A DNA stretch of 64,000 bases, from assembly GCA_956465555.1 (NCBI GenBank), contig OY101117.1:1426001-1490000 (forward strand), in the 5' to 3' direction. Below are positions 10,519-22,400 of the stretch, piece after piece. Position 1 is the stretch's first letter, and each line of letters opens with the position of its first letter. Origin of the DNA: Nitzschia sp. pyKryTriq1 (taxonomy: Eukaryota > Bacillariophyta > Bacillariophyceae > Bacillariales > Bacillariaceae). The notes beneath the pieces were generated by a model. The model made no database searches, had not been told where the DNA came from, and saw nothing but the letters and a program-made list of their open reading frames with translations. A program made the translations under genes and the position numbers.

Positions 10519-11175
10519 CTTGCTAGTCACGGAAGCGACCACCACTATATTCCACTTTCCATCACCTGCCCCTGGAATGATTAAGCCAGGAGGAAGTTGT
10601 AGTAGAGATATCAGCAACAAGGGCGGGTGTGGTGTGATGTTTTACTTCATCACCACTCCAACTTCAGACAAAAGATAAGAAAAAAGATGCCAGAAAAGTC
10701 ACGACACGCACGAGAATTACAAACGGCTTTCTTGAGAAACCCGGCAACGACGTATGCTGTATGTAACGACAAAAAGGCGCGAAATTCGAAATTGCCGGCT
10801 GGCGCTCTCGTCTGCCTGCGTACGTGCAACACCCATGACGTCACTTTGATGTCATAAAAATATTCGAATCATAAAGAATCGAATCATCATCAATCTTGCG
10901 CCACAAACGCACGACGCGATCCTACCGGTACCGGTAGTAGTACTCGTACATACAGTACAGTACCTGGTACTACTCCCATAGTCTACGAATACTATTCTAT
11001 TCATGTTTCCTGTCAATAATATTATCTACTCACTCGTACCTTGGGTGTCATCATTCACACTACCGGTATAGTACTATTGACAAGGATCCTTCGGTAACCC
11101 CATGCCGGGGATCAGCTCGTATGCGATGATTGCCATTGATAAAATTTTAAGTATATTCTAGCTAGTTGTTCTTGT
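10519..11175. promoter_or_regulatory. Intergenic region with overlapping TACCGGTA palindromes
   Basis: About 660 bp between two minus-strand genes. TACCGGTA words overlap at 10923 and 10929, with another at 11061, amid CAGTAC and TCGTAC words. No coding signal found. Confidence 0.3.
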
Positions 11176-12169
11176 TCATAGTTCCAGGACGATATCAGGC
11201 GCATCACCTTTGAGACGTTTCATGATTTTCTCCTTTTGATCTGGCTTCACAGATTTGCTGTTCAAGAATTGTTGAAAGCCAGATACACGATGCATGCCGT
11301 TGCGACCGTCACCATATCGATATGATGACTCGTACACACTGACACCGTCCGTGTATAGACCAGGTCGAAGTCTGCGTTCGCGCCAGTACATTCCAGAAGG
11401 ATCTGTGAACACGTGCTTTGGAGAGAAATTCCAAAGATTTCTGTACCGATAGATTGCATGGACATGGTGAGAATGGTGGGACATGAAGAAGGTATGTAGT
11501 GACTATATCGTATACTCACTTCCAAGATCTTTCCTTAACTTCGTAAGTGCTCGTGACGATAGGGGCTTTCGTTTCTTCGTCAATGGATCCAGTATTCTGG
11601 TACTTGGCAAAAATGTCAACCTTTCCACGGTTGAAAAGATCCTTGATAATGGCATCTTGATTGACATGAAGAAGCCTTACCGACCACTTTGAATCAGAAG
11701 GTTTCGGTCTAGCAAACCACGTGATCGGTTTGTTGCCCTTGCGATTCACAACACCCACAAACTGATATTGATTCGGGGACTTGGCAGCCTTGGGGGCTTT
11801 CTTATATTTCTTTTCAAATTCAGCAACCGCCTTGTCAAATGCTTGTTCCGCAGCCTCGTCCTCTTTGGCACGTCTTGCCCTGTCCGATTCTTTGGCCTTC
11901 TGTGCCCAGTCACTTCCAGATGTCGCCGCCGCCTGCAGTTCAAAGGTTCTCTTGGCAGCCAACTCTCGACGAGCGTCAACCTCTGCTTGTAGACCAGCTT
12001 TGAATTTGGGTAGGAACCTTGCTCTTCTAGGAGTGATCTCCTCTTTGACCTCTCGATCCGGGATGGTAAGAGATTGCAGCGGAGAAGCGAAACGAAGCAT
12101 TTTCGCCGCGTGGATTGGATCCACAATCAAGCTGATTACTACAAGACCTATCGAGAATGGACGCTTCAT
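11176..12169 (-). CDS. Secretory or plastid-targeted protein of unknown function
   Basis: Exons 12169..11520 and 11440..11176 give 304 residues. The 79-bp intron has donor GTGAGT and acceptor GTACAG, and joining gives KERSWKNLWNFSPKH. The N-terminus (MKRPFSIGLVVISLIVDPIH) is a signal peptide; the following AAKMLRFASPL could be part of a plastid transit region, though the motif is not a clean AFAP. An Ala/Lys/Glu-rich helix (about 60-120) leads to a conserved-looking domain with PITWFARPKPSDSKWSVRLL and SGMYWRERRLRPGLYTDG. The closing part (QFLNSKSVKPDQKEKIMKRL) is helical. I do not recognise the family. A thylakoid or plastid role is inference from targeting only. Confidence 0.65.
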
Positions 12170-12765
12170 GGTTTCGAATACAGCAAGTTGTGGAGATCAA
12201 TTGGAGAAATAAAGGCCGAATTGGATTGCCCGTTTTCGATGCCAGGACGACTCCGCCTCTTCCTCCTCTTTCAAGTTCCAACTTGCAGAGCAGATGTTGG
12301 ATGAGTGCATTTGCCTGTTTCATCGCACGAGTACCTCTCTGGTACAGTACGAACGCACGATATTAATACACGATGGCGTCGTGATGATTCTTTGTCATGA
12401 TGCGATCGAGATGTGTGCGTTCTCCACCCGATGGGTTCCACCTGGAAATTGAAATCAACGCGCTCTGTACGCGCGCTTTGGCCTTGAGCTCAACTATTGT
12501 TGTGCAAAAACTACGTTTGCTGCTGTGATGCAATAGTCTACGAGTACTATTGCTACTACATTATATTTTCCCCAGATATTGAAAAGAACGACTTGAACGA
12601 AAAAGTAGGTCATTCGACCTAAAGTTTACTTCTGCTACAGCACGTAGTATATTTCTACTTACTTTCGAATCAAGTAGGAGCAGGTCCTCAGAACGACGAG
12701 GAAACTGGATTCAACAAACAAGAGCGCCCAAAAGAGTAACGCTCAACAAACTCAAACGCTGTCAT
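12170..12765. other. Intergenic region, nothing recognised
   Basis: About 600 bp between two minus-strand genes. Only short open frames on either strand and no repeat beyond a few GTAC words. Confidence 0.3.
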
Positions 12766-13491
12766 CTAGAACTTCGCAAGAATATCAGCCATTCGAACAA
12801 CAGAGTACTCCCCCCCTTCAATCTCCACCTCATTTCCAGCAAAGTCTCGGAATTTGACGAAATCACCGGGTTTTACTTCCATTTCCATTTTCGCTCCGTT
12901 GGTTGCGAATCGTCCGGGCCCAACCTTTACAACTTTTCCAGTCGAAGGCTTTGACTCACTCTTTGAAGACTTGGCGATCAGGATCCCGCCCTCTGTTGAG
13001 CTTTCCTTAGTTTCAACGTACACGAGGACAGCATCTCGCACAACCTCGGCAGAGTCCAGCGTAAGTTTGTCACCAGTGAACTTTACGAGGACATCATCGT
13101 CGCGGATCAATGTGTGTTTGGCGCCATCGATATCGATCTCCGTACCATCATACTTTCCATACACCACCCCTTCGCCAGCAGCAACAGGCATATCAAATAC
13201 AGCTCCAGTTTCCGGGTGGGTCTTTCCAGGTCCGACAGAAACGACGGTACCTTGCGTCTTGACTACCTTTGCCTTGCCTGTAAGAAGGATACCACCCTGA
13301 GTTTGCTCGATCGCACCCGCCTTCTTAACAAGAATGAAATTGTTGGCTGGTTTAACTTCACCATCCACAGTGCGTCCATCGACTTTGACTCCGCAAAAAG
13401 TTGGTCTTCTCGTCCCGGTCTTGATATTCGTGAATGCAAGCGTGCCATCAAGCGCTAGCACAAGATAAACCGCCGCGAAGAGAACCTTCAT
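12766..13491 (-). CDS. CPN20: Plastid co-chaperonin Cpn20 (double GroES)
   Basis: 241 residues, single exon. The signal peptide ends in GTLAFTNIKTG, a red-lineage plastid presequence with the diagnostic Phe. Two tandem GroES/Cpn10 folds follow (about 45-138 and 142-241). The first has NFILVKKAGAIEQTQGGILL and VVSVGPGKTHPETG; the second has DAVLVYVETKESSTEGGILI and VVKVGPGRFATNG, each ending with the typical ILxKF / VLVKF strand. Cpn20 caps the plastid Cpn60 chaperonin that folds RuBisCO and other stromal proteins. Length and double-domain layout match plastid Cpn20 and exclude the single-domain mitochondrial Cpn10. Confidence 0.92.
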   Translation of the reverse strand: MKVLFAAVYLVLALDGTLAFTNIKTGTRRPTFCGVKVDGRTVDGEVKPANNFILVKKAGAIEQTQGGILLTGKAKVVKTQGTVVSVGPGKTHPETGAVFDMPVAAGEGVVYGKYDGTEIDIDGAKHTLIRDDDVLVKFTGDKLTLDSAEVVRDAVLVYVETKESSTEGGILIAKSSKSESKPSTGKVVKVGPGRFATNGAKMEMEVKPGDFVKFRDFAGNEVEIEGGEYSVVRMADILAKF

Positions 13492-14063
13492 ATTAAACAG
13501 ATCAAGGAATAAAGTAGGGTATTATTGGATGCGGTTGGTGACAATGTGCTCGATGATGGTCTAACGATTAACGAAGATGGTTTTCGAAAGAGAGAGGGAG
13601 CAATACGTATCGGCCATCAAGAGCCATCGCACATCAGCGCACATCATGACCATCCGACATCATCCGATCATCCGCCACAAACGTCAGAAAAATAACGTAC
13701 GCCATACAGACGCCTGTTTCGAATACCATCGAATCCCGCTCTGGACTCGTGACCTCATATCCGTCGTCTATATCCAATACCGTATAATCCTTTGTCCCCT
13801 CTTCTGCACGCTCTTTGACGCTCGTCAACTACGAAGGTGCAGTATCTCGCGACAGATAAAACATACTACGGTAGCTTGGAAGTAACAGCCGAGTACCAGT
13901 AATGAGAATAATGTTCTCTAGCCAGCGTGCTCATCCCCCAGTCTCTCCCAAGTGAAGATGAAATGGAGGGGCGATGCATACGCTAGTTGGTCTTCCACGG
14001 AGATATAGGCTGAATGGATCACCCCCATCATGTAGATACTGATCTAGTTTAGAATTTTTTTAT
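13492..14063. other. Intergenic region, nothing recognised
   Basis: 5' flank of the Cpn20 gene and 3' flank of the mS29 gene. Contains ATC/CAT-rich short repeats around 13610-13680 but no coding signal I trust. Confidence 0.3.
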
Positions 14064-16124
14064 CTATAGCACAGCAGCGTCGAGTAGTTTTTGACCGATC
14101 GATCCAGAAACCATTTTCAGATAAGCCACTTCTTGTTCATCCATCAAAGTGTCTCCACGATCAAGACGGAGGTTTCCAAGCCCGATTGCCTCATAGTTGG
14201 CAAGAATATGGTCCACTTCAAGATCAGAAAAGTGCGGCACCTCTACTACTGTCAAGGATTCATCTGACGCGGATCGCGACTCTGCGTAAGCGGTGAGACC
14301 ATCGGTTACTCTCCGAGGCACTGCACGGGAATCCGTAACCCCGACAACAATGCCGCCGCGTTTCATCAACTTTGGAGCGTCCACTCCTTCATCGTCGACA
14401 TCGGTTGACAAGGCCATGGCTGCTAGAGCATGCTCGAAGAGATTGATTCTACTGTAGGGTATCGATTCGCGGACGTCATTGTCGTATGTCATGTGGAAAT
14501 AATGCCCCTTGTCGAAGTAGCAATTGAATTCATCGAGCACCATCAAAAATGGTTTCTCTGATTGATTCATGAGCGTGTCAACAACAGCCGAGAAGCACAT
14601 TGGTGCGTGAGATTTCTTTTCTGCCGCATGCTTTAGGAGTTTCACCAGCCCCATACTTCCTCCCGAATAGTCAGGAATCTTGCTCAACTGTGATTCCTTG
14701 AAAAACTTTTCCATTGCAGCCTTATCGGCTTCCAAGCCTCCTAGATCTTTCACATGATATGCCAAGAAAGTAGCACAGGCGTCCTGAGAAAGATCTTGTA
14801 AGTCATACATGCCCTCGCGCGCCGAATTGGGCGTTATGAAGAAACCATTCTTTCGAAGTCTATCACCATCGGGAATATACATGACCACATGTCCAGATTT
14901 CCTTGCCGACGCTACAATTGACGTTAACACGGCAGACTAAAAACGAACGACAATCGATGAGTGGGTTGGTGAAATGCAATTCTGCAACAGCATCAAGTTA
15001 GGTACCTTTCCCACGCCTCTTCGCCCATGAACAAAGACACGACTAACATCGTTCTTCTCCAGTGCCTCGGCAACCTTTCGAGTACAAGCTCGCATAAGAA
15101 TGCGCTTAGTCTTCTTGTTAGCGGATAATTGCCATTCTTCGACCATTCGTCCTGGTCCATCTCGGGGGTGAGGCCTCAGCGGGCTTAAAATAGTGGGTAC
15201 AATCTCGTCCGGTTCGTTCGGGTCGAAGCAATCCATGAACAAAGGTTCCGCCTCAGCATCCTTCGATGCCGCATCACTTTTCTTGACGGAATCCTTGCTT
15301 TCACCAACCTTGAAGTCCGTCAGATACTCTTCCAAAGCCATTCCGACCCAGTTCGGAAACTCTGGATGAAGACCAAGGATTTCCTCTTGATTTCTCAACT
15401 GTTCCTCCACACTCTCAAATAATTCATCCACTGCATCCTGTTTTTCTTCCCAAGTTTTAAGCTTCAGAATGCGTTCAACTTTTGGTTTTGCCAGTTCCTG
15501 GGCTTTTTGGGCGATATGACGATAGTGAACTTCTTTTCGGTAGGCGGCATACTCCTTTGTCTTCCCCAGGCCAGGGTGTGGACATGCCTCTGGGGGAAGC
15601 GACATGCTAGCGAGAACCGAGAGTATTGGAATTCCCTCCGAGTAGACCTTAACACGCTCCTGGCTAATTCTTGAAACGAACTCTGGCGACCACTCTGGTA
15701 GATCATCGTAAGTCTGCAAGCTCATCCACTGCTCTTCCGAAATATGCCATGGATCTGTCCATCCTCGACCAGTTCTGGAATCTAGTTCTCGTCGGATCTC
15801 TTCTTGCTTTCGTTGATATTCTGCATCAATTTTCTCATCGTCGTCTTCATCGTCCTCTAAATCGTCCGCAAGTTGCGAGAAGAACTCCATGTCCGTCGCT
15901 GACGGCGTTTTGGTGAGTCTGCGTTCCGCCTCGGATGCTTTGTGTTCGTTCAGCTCGTCGTCAGGATCATCTAGGCCTCCGCGTACTCGACGAGAGAAAG
16001 AACGCATCGAGATGTTTGTGGACGTTTCTGGCCATCTTGATGAACTTAAAATAGCAGCCAACACATCAGGACGTGCCAACCGTCGCGGATGACGTTGGGC
16101 GAGTCTCACAGCATGCCGCCACAT
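14064..16124 (-). CDS. DAP3: Mitoribosomal small-subunit protein mS29 (DAP3)
   Basis: Exons 16124..15006 and 14936..14064 give 663 residues. The start at 16124 (MWRHAVRLAQRHPRRLARPD) is a strong mitochondrial presequence. A long acidic, helical N-terminal part is followed by the P-loop NTPase core: VFVHGRRGVGK at the end of exon 1, then SAVLTSIVASARKSG in exon 2. Walker B-like FLMVLDEFNCYF follows. mS29 is the GTP-binding protein in the head of the mitochondrial 28S-type subunit, known as DAP3 in animals. The 69-bp intron (15005..14937, GTACCT to TTTAG) splits the Walker A motif between Lys and Ser. At 663 residues the protein is much longer than the roughly 400 of animal DAP3, mostly through its N-terminal extension. 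Confidence 0.82.
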
Positions 16125-16532
16125 GATCTTCCTCTGTGAAATAAAAAAATCAGCTTGTGAAAAGGCAATCTCTTCGTTTCGATTGCTTGTTAAAACGATG
16201 ACCGGTAGAAAGGGACGACAGCTACAATTTAGACCAGCAAGGTCTTCTTGGAGATCAAGAAGTACAGATACCGGTAGTGGGGGGTGATGAGTATTAAAAG
16301 CATTCAGCTCTTCCGTTTTGCCTCTATCTCCAGCACCCAGCACCACACAATTATCACTCTGGACTCTGGTACAGAGTACTCATACCCGGTACAGGTATAC
16401 TTGTAGTCTACCCCGGTATCGAAAGTCCAATACTGGTCTACAGTAATCATAAGGTACAGTACTCGTACCTCGTGCTGGACGTTGACTCAGCAGACCCAAA
16501 GAAAAGGAAGACTACATTGACTCCTCACTCCT

Positions 16533-16595
16533 CACTGTTTAGCTCTCGGCTGACGGACAGTCATGCTAAAAATTTGGGGGATTCCCGCAGTCCTA
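16533..16595 (+). mobile_element. One-ended fossil copy of a Mutator-like MITE
   Basis: Positions 16533-16560 match the terminal inverted repeat of the element at 47823-47972 with three mismatches in 28 bases (shared core CTCGGCTGACG against ATCGGCTGACG). Similarity resumes in the interior (ATTTGGGGGA, then CCCGCA, near 16572-16592). The opposite end was not found downstream, so this is a decayed or truncated copy. Confidence 0.5.
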
Positions 16596-17230
16596 CAGCC
16601 TCTACTAACTAACTACCTCATGGAATTATTGCTTTAGGCTCTACTGTACAATTTCTTGGAGATGGGCAATAGAGCCTTGGGGGCTCTTTTTATTCATGCT
16701 CAGCTGGTGGTGCGTATCCTGCCAGCTTGCTTTGACGTGAGGAAGCACTGCAACAGGCTGTACCACAGCAGTTCATTCACTAATAAAACAATACATAGAG
16801 GGTGAATGTAGAGACCCTTCAGTTTGTCTGCTAGTCATCTTTCCCCTAGCGTACGCTCGTCTGGCCTACATTACTAGGGTGCTTGGTTTTTGTTGTGCGA
16901 GTGATCGTCATTGACCGCGTTTAGGTGGGCTAGTTCCACTGCTTTGAGGGGCCAGTGGGTGTGTGGAAGCAAATTCCAAAAGTGAAGTGGTGTTCAACAA
17001 AATGTCTCACAGTCAAACAAAGTGCAGAAACTGAAAGCCCATCTTATTTCCAGGTGTCAAGCTATTGGAATGAAGTGTAAAGGACATAAATTTGGCGAGA
17101 TTTTCAAATTTCAAAATATTTATTTTTAAGAACCATTCTCTGGTACACATTCTACGTGGTTCTACAAAAGAAATGCTTACTACCTGTGCTCCCCACTACT
17201 ATTTTCATTTGTGTGCACCATTTTTAAAAA

Positions 17231-17315
17231 TGGTACACTCTCCATCCTAAAGCAAGTTTGGTCATCCAAAGAGTATGAACTAACGGAAAGTTGATTTAGG
17301 ATGGGGACTGTACCA
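17231..17315. repeat. 85-bp foldback (inverted repeat)
   Basis: Arms 17231-17255 and 17291-17315 pair with 22 of 25 matches around a 35-base spacer. Immediately upstream, 17217-17234 is an AT-rich palindrome (ACCATTTTT mirrored). This could be a MITE relic or a cruciform-forming element; no target duplication was recognised. Confidence 0.5.
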
Positions 17316-18178
17316 CTTTTGGAGGCTAGATGGATGAGTTGATGATCCATAGTTTATCACGGAAATCCTCTCCGGTAGAATAAATGTGGCGGGCCATGGA
17401 TGGCCAGCGCTCGTTTGGCACAAATAATTGTACCAATCGTGCGCTTTTTTCACTGATTTTATTGCGAGTACGGACAACGCTCTGCTGTACTCGTACAAGT
17501 ACAGATCCAGGGTAAAAAAGTATCGGTTTCGGAAGGGGGATAGGTTATGGGCTATAAAAAATGATAGGGCTCTCATTGGTGTGCCTGTGCACGAACAAAA
17601 ATCTATGCCCGGCGGGTGACATAGATTCTCCGAATATGACTATTGTTCTTTCCAGCGATGCCACTTTAGCATTCGGTTTGTCGTGTTTTTTCCTATCATT
17701 CATGTATACAAATTTACCTTTGTTGAGGAGTTCGTAGCAAGAGGCCCATCGGCGTCTCAACGCAGCAGCACGTGTTCTACGTGGCGCTACCTGCTGGTGC
17801 TCGGGTAGTGCGGTACAACGTGCGGTAGCTACGAGTACTGGTACCGTACCGGTACGAGTATATTTTACCGGATACAGTACGAGTACTGTAGAGCGAAACC
17901 ATTGGACAAACCGGTCGGTAGCTTGTGGCGTGTCACCCGTGTCTCGCGACCGTTGAACGGGATTGCAGGAATCATTTGCCGTAGAACCTACGGGATCTCT
18001 GTACGAAACGATTCCGAATCGGCGAAGGATGGGATGCTATGAGGAACAAAAAATGAGGAACCTTGATGAGAGAGATGAGACGGATGACCCCACTTCTTAC
18101 CGGCAGCGTATGTAGCAAGCCAATCACGCCCATAAAACCACTCAACACGAACCCCATTCATCTATCTTTCTCACCACC

Positions 18179-19174
18179 ATGATGAACCATCCCGCTTTTG
18201 CGTTTGACCCTCGTATACTTGCAGCCGCCTCGGCTCAAGCTGCTAGACATAGACGTAGAGGATCGACTGAGGAAGCTCAAGAAGTAGCTAGTTTTTTGCT
18301 TCAGCTGAAGCATCGAAACGGAAACTCCCCAGATTCCCAGCTTCAGGATGAGGCCGAGCATCGCATGTTACTGCAACAAGCAACACATGCCGCTCAGCTT
18401 CGCGCTGCCGCTCTAGCAGGCTATCCCTCGATGGGCGCTGTATACGGCCTACCCACGGTCGACTTCACCCAATCGATGCCAGAGCGTCCACCACCCACGC
18501 TGATGGAAGAGCCGGTTCTCTCGGACGTTTCCTGGGAGCTTTTGCTCGGAGATAGCAAACTCGTCATGATGAAAGACCGAGACCTAGTTCCCGATGCTCT
18601 CTTTATCGCCATGGCGCAAATGAAATCGTGCAAGCTCGCCCAGGCGGATCGCGTCGGCTGCTATAAGAACCGCGAAGTCGGCTTCACTGGAATGGCCTGC
18701 AAGCACTGTGGGGGACAGCCAGGTTTTGGTCGATACTACCCGAACTCCGTTCGCTCTCTGGCTCAGACCACTACAAGCCAGACCATTCTGAAACACATCG
18801 GAACCAAGTGTCGTTTCTGCCCAGCACACATTCGACAAGCGGTGAACGAGCTCCAGAGGCAGCAAGCAGCCAAGGAAGGCACCACGGCTGGTCGCCCGCG
18901 CTACGGGTCTCGCAAGATCTTCTTCCAACGTGTGTGGGCAAGACTCCACGGGAATAAAACCGACGAGTTTGAAACGGACGATGACGAAGACTCGCGTATT
19001 GGCGAGCTTGAGACTCCTTCGTCCTCTGCTCGACACACTCCCGCGAACTCCGATGGAGAACAAGAGGAGGAGGAGGAATCCGAGGGAGAAGATGAAAATG
19101 ATGAGGGCAGTTCGCCGGGACAGAAACGCAAAAATAAAAAGGAAGATCACGTCGCTAAACGTGCTCGTGTGTGA
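18179..19174 (+). CDS. Diatom-enriched zinc-motif protein, probably nuclear
   Basis: 331 residues, single exon. The N-terminal 110 residues are Ala/Gln-rich helix. The core (about 120-260) carries a block I know from many uncharacterised diatom proteins: DALFIAMAQMKSCKLAQADR, then GCYKNREVGFTGMACKHCGG, GFGRYYPNSVRSLAQTT, SQTILKHIGTKCRFCP and RPRYGSRKIFFQRVWARLHG. The CKHC, H and CRFC groups could form a zinc site. The tail is acidic, then basic with KKEDHVAKRARV, a likely nuclear localisation signal. The layout suggests a DNA- or chromatin-binding protein, but no function is established to my knowledge. Confidence 0.78.
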   Translation: MMNHPAFAFDPRILAAASAQAARHRRRGSTEEAQEVASFLLQLKHRNGNSPDSQLQDEAEHRMLLQQATHAAQLRAAALAGYPSMGAVYGLPTVDFTQSMPERPPPTLMEEPVLSDVSWELLLGDSKLVMMKDRDLVPDALFIAMAQMKSCKLAQADRVGCYKNREVGFTGMACKHCGGQPGFGRYYPNSVRSLAQTTTSQTILKHIGTKCRFCPAHIRQAVNELQRQQAAKEGTTAGRPRYGSRKIFFQRVWARLHGNKTDEFETDDDEDSRIGELETPSSSARHTPANSDGEQEEEEESEGEDENDEGSSPGQKRKNKKEDHVAKRARV

Positions 19175-19419
19175 GAAAGGGAAAGCATAGGAATGCTTCT
19201 CACACCAAGCTGTCCTCGTTTCGATCTCGTTTCTCAAATGCTGTAGCATTTCCCCTCACTCATCTCGAGCGCTAGCACTGTAGGGCTTCCATGCCTATTG
19301 AAACCATAGACCACTTTGGGAGATACGATATAAACACTACAACTTGAACGACAGGAATTCGCAATATTCTTTTCTAGCTACCTAGCATCTTTTCTGTGAA
19401 CATCAACTACTCGTACTTG

Positions 19420-22400
19420 CTAGCGACCACCGTCTTCAATAGACTCTGTGAGGAGCTCCAGCAGCTTATCGACTCCAATAGCTCGCCACATTGCCTGCCA
19501 ATTGTTGTCGATTTCAGGAGAGTTTGGAGCCCTACGAGCAACAGTGTGCATTTGCTCAGGGCTTGCTCCATACGGATACATACCGGCCTGCTTCGCTCTT
19601 TGATGCATCGCGTCCATTTCAGTTGCAGTCATCTCCGCATTGCGGGACATGAAATTGATGCCTTCGAAAACTCGGACACCACCCCGCTCCAAACATTGAA
19701 ACTGGATTGCTTCGGTATACTCTCCCGTCTTTGGATCCTTCTGGATATCGACGATATAATTCGGGAACTCGACACCGAATCCACTTTCCCGCAGGATTCC
19801 TGGCGGGTCATTCTCGTCTACGCGCCCAAAAAGGAAATAGTGGGCTCCATTGGCTACGGGGCTTTTGTCCCAAGAGAGAGGGGCAGACTCTGGAGCAGGT
19901 CCCTTGACTGCGAAATCGTCAATCCATCCTTTCCCATCAGGAGTCAGCTATGTACATCGATGAAAGAAAAATGAAAATTGGGTCAATTTCGTTTTGCGCA
20001 CAGAATACGATTCACAAAATCCTCACGGGAACTCACTTTGATGCCGAGTGTTGTGTCATAAACCTCCTTGAACTGGGTCCAATCATGAAACTTGTGCTCG
20101 TACCATAGACCTTGGTATTTTGTAATATCAAAATTGTCCATACTGGGCTGACGGACCTCCTCGTAAGCCGGACATCCCTTGACAACTTGCCCCTTGTAGT
20201 TATCATCAAGCGCAAGATTGAAGTCTCCCATGCCAGCGGCTCCTTCGAGACCTGCACCCACGTAGGTAAGAAAGGCAAACAAAGCAGCAACGTTGACTGC
20301 ATTTCGAATCTATGAACAGATATAGCAATTCAGATATAGCAATTTAGATCGCGGTGTGGCCATGAAAACCGAAAAGTGGCGTGGGGTCATAACTCACCTC
20401 CTTCGAGAAGGAAACTGCTGCGATGGCTAGAACATTGCCAGCAATAAAAGTGATCGGAACGAGGCCACCAACCATTGGTCCTGGACTCCCATGCAAGACA
20501 TCACTGATCCACAGAATAGGTTGAAGAATGGGATGCCCGACGGCAAAGAAAATCCAAAAGTTGAGAGCTGCCCAAAAGTCTGCAGGGTCAGCGTTGTTCT
20601 TCATTTCCATAACACTTTGAAAGAAAGAGATATAGCCACCAGCATGAGATAACAATGCACCAGCTCCAAGCACTGCTGCGGACTTGACCAATATTCCGTC
20701 TGGGATAAGGTCAGCTAGGCTATCGATAGAAGGAACATCCTTGGTCCTTGCTACGACCTCCAGAAGTTCAATGAGTGCATCTGCAAATTCTTTGTTTCTT
20801 TCATCGCTGACGATCGGAGATGCTGGGTGGAACGTAAATTTGATTTCACCATCCATAGTCATACAAGAGAAACGATAGAGGGTGCCACTCCTGGCATTTG
20901 ACGCGGCGTAGAAAATATCTTGAATCTTGTATTTTCCATGTTCATTCTATGCACAGGATGAGAGTTAGACGGGGCGTGTTCAAACCTCCCGACATACATG
21001 CTTTGACGAACGTACCTGAAGCAATGTCCTTTCCTTATCACTTTCCCTCTCGAATGCCTTAAGTCTCTCGTAAACTCCGGCGTTGGTAAAGCCAGCACTA
21101 TAAGCACGCCCTTGACTATCTTTGGACTGCGCAGTCAAATGGACCAAGTTGTTCATATCCGAGACGGTCATTGCGAAATCGAAGACTCTCACGGCGTTCT
21201 GTGGACCATCAGACTCAATAAATGATGTAGTCTGTTGCATTCCTTCCTTCGCAAGAGTCCAGAATTGTTTTAGTCGCTTGGTCGATGGATTCTTTCTTAG
21301 GTTCTCGCCCGACCTGTCAGGAAGTGGGCCATGCATCAAGTCCATGCTGCCGGCAAGGCAACCGACCGATTGTCCCTGGTCTAGTGCTGCACCGAAGCGA
21401 CGCATATCCAATGACTGTAAGATTTTGTAGTTCCTTTCTTTTCCACTATTCTTTCCGTTGTCGACAAAATCAGTGGAAGTCAGTGTAAGTGCTGCTGAGA
21501 GAGCATTTGTAACGGATACTCCATTTTCACGGCATTTCTCAATCAAGGCGGAAGACGCTTCTTTTGAAAGACTACGGAATTCAATAACTGATTTTCGACC
21601 TGCACTGCTATCGTCATCGCCACCCGCGGCCTTGCCCGAGATGGTTGCGAGTGCTCCTACAACTCCACCTCCTTGCTTGAAGCCATCGGGCAAAATTACA
21701 GGACTCTTGGTCTCTTCAAGAGCTTTTCCCGCGACATACTGAATAGTTTTTGGTGAGAAATCTCCCGCTTTTACGTCTTGAAATGTGCGTTGTTTACCCA
21801 GTACTGATTCCTCCACCGATAGTGGTATCTGCTGCTTCTTGGGGCGATTCCTCACTATGCCTCGCTGGTCGATTTCTGCCATTAAGGATATGATCTGGTC
21901 AGTCAGTTTGCTGGCGCTGCTCTGATCCGAGATAGCATGGTTGAACGAAAATAAAAGAGCACAAGGTCCATTTCGTGCCCCCTTTAAGCGGTGGAGCTCC
22001 ACTTTCCAAAGCGGCGTTGTCTCGACAGAGCACCAACTTCCATCGTCAAGGTCGCGGTTGAACGCTACCTGCCAACTTGCATCCAGAGCGGAACGATCGC
22101 TCCCATCGACATCCACAATATTGACTACATCCTTGGAAGAAAATGCACCAGGTTTACTGACGAATGTACAAGGATTCGGTTCTCCCTTGCGCACCATTTG
22201 AAACAAATCAATTCGTTCCTCTGGCTCTCCATCACCTTCTATGGTACACTGAAGAAGTGGATGTGCTTGCATCACCTGATCAATAGCATTCCGCAAAACT
22301 TGCTCTGATGGTGTCGCAGAAAGGATAGCACAGCTCACATGATTCATTTGTGGAAACGTGACATCTGGATTGGGACCGTACTGGCGTGGTAGCATCAGAT

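Larger units (their letters stand above)
16125..18178. other. Long intergenic stretch with transposon debris
   Basis: Two kilobases without a convincing gene. It holds GTAC-rich words at 16360-16480, a one-ended copy of the MITE seen whole at 47.8 kb (16533 onward), a foldback at 17231-17315 with an A/T palindrome just before it, and another GTAC/ACCGGT cluster at 17830-17885. Short open frames at 17280-17760 are low-complexity and not supported. Confidence 0.4.
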
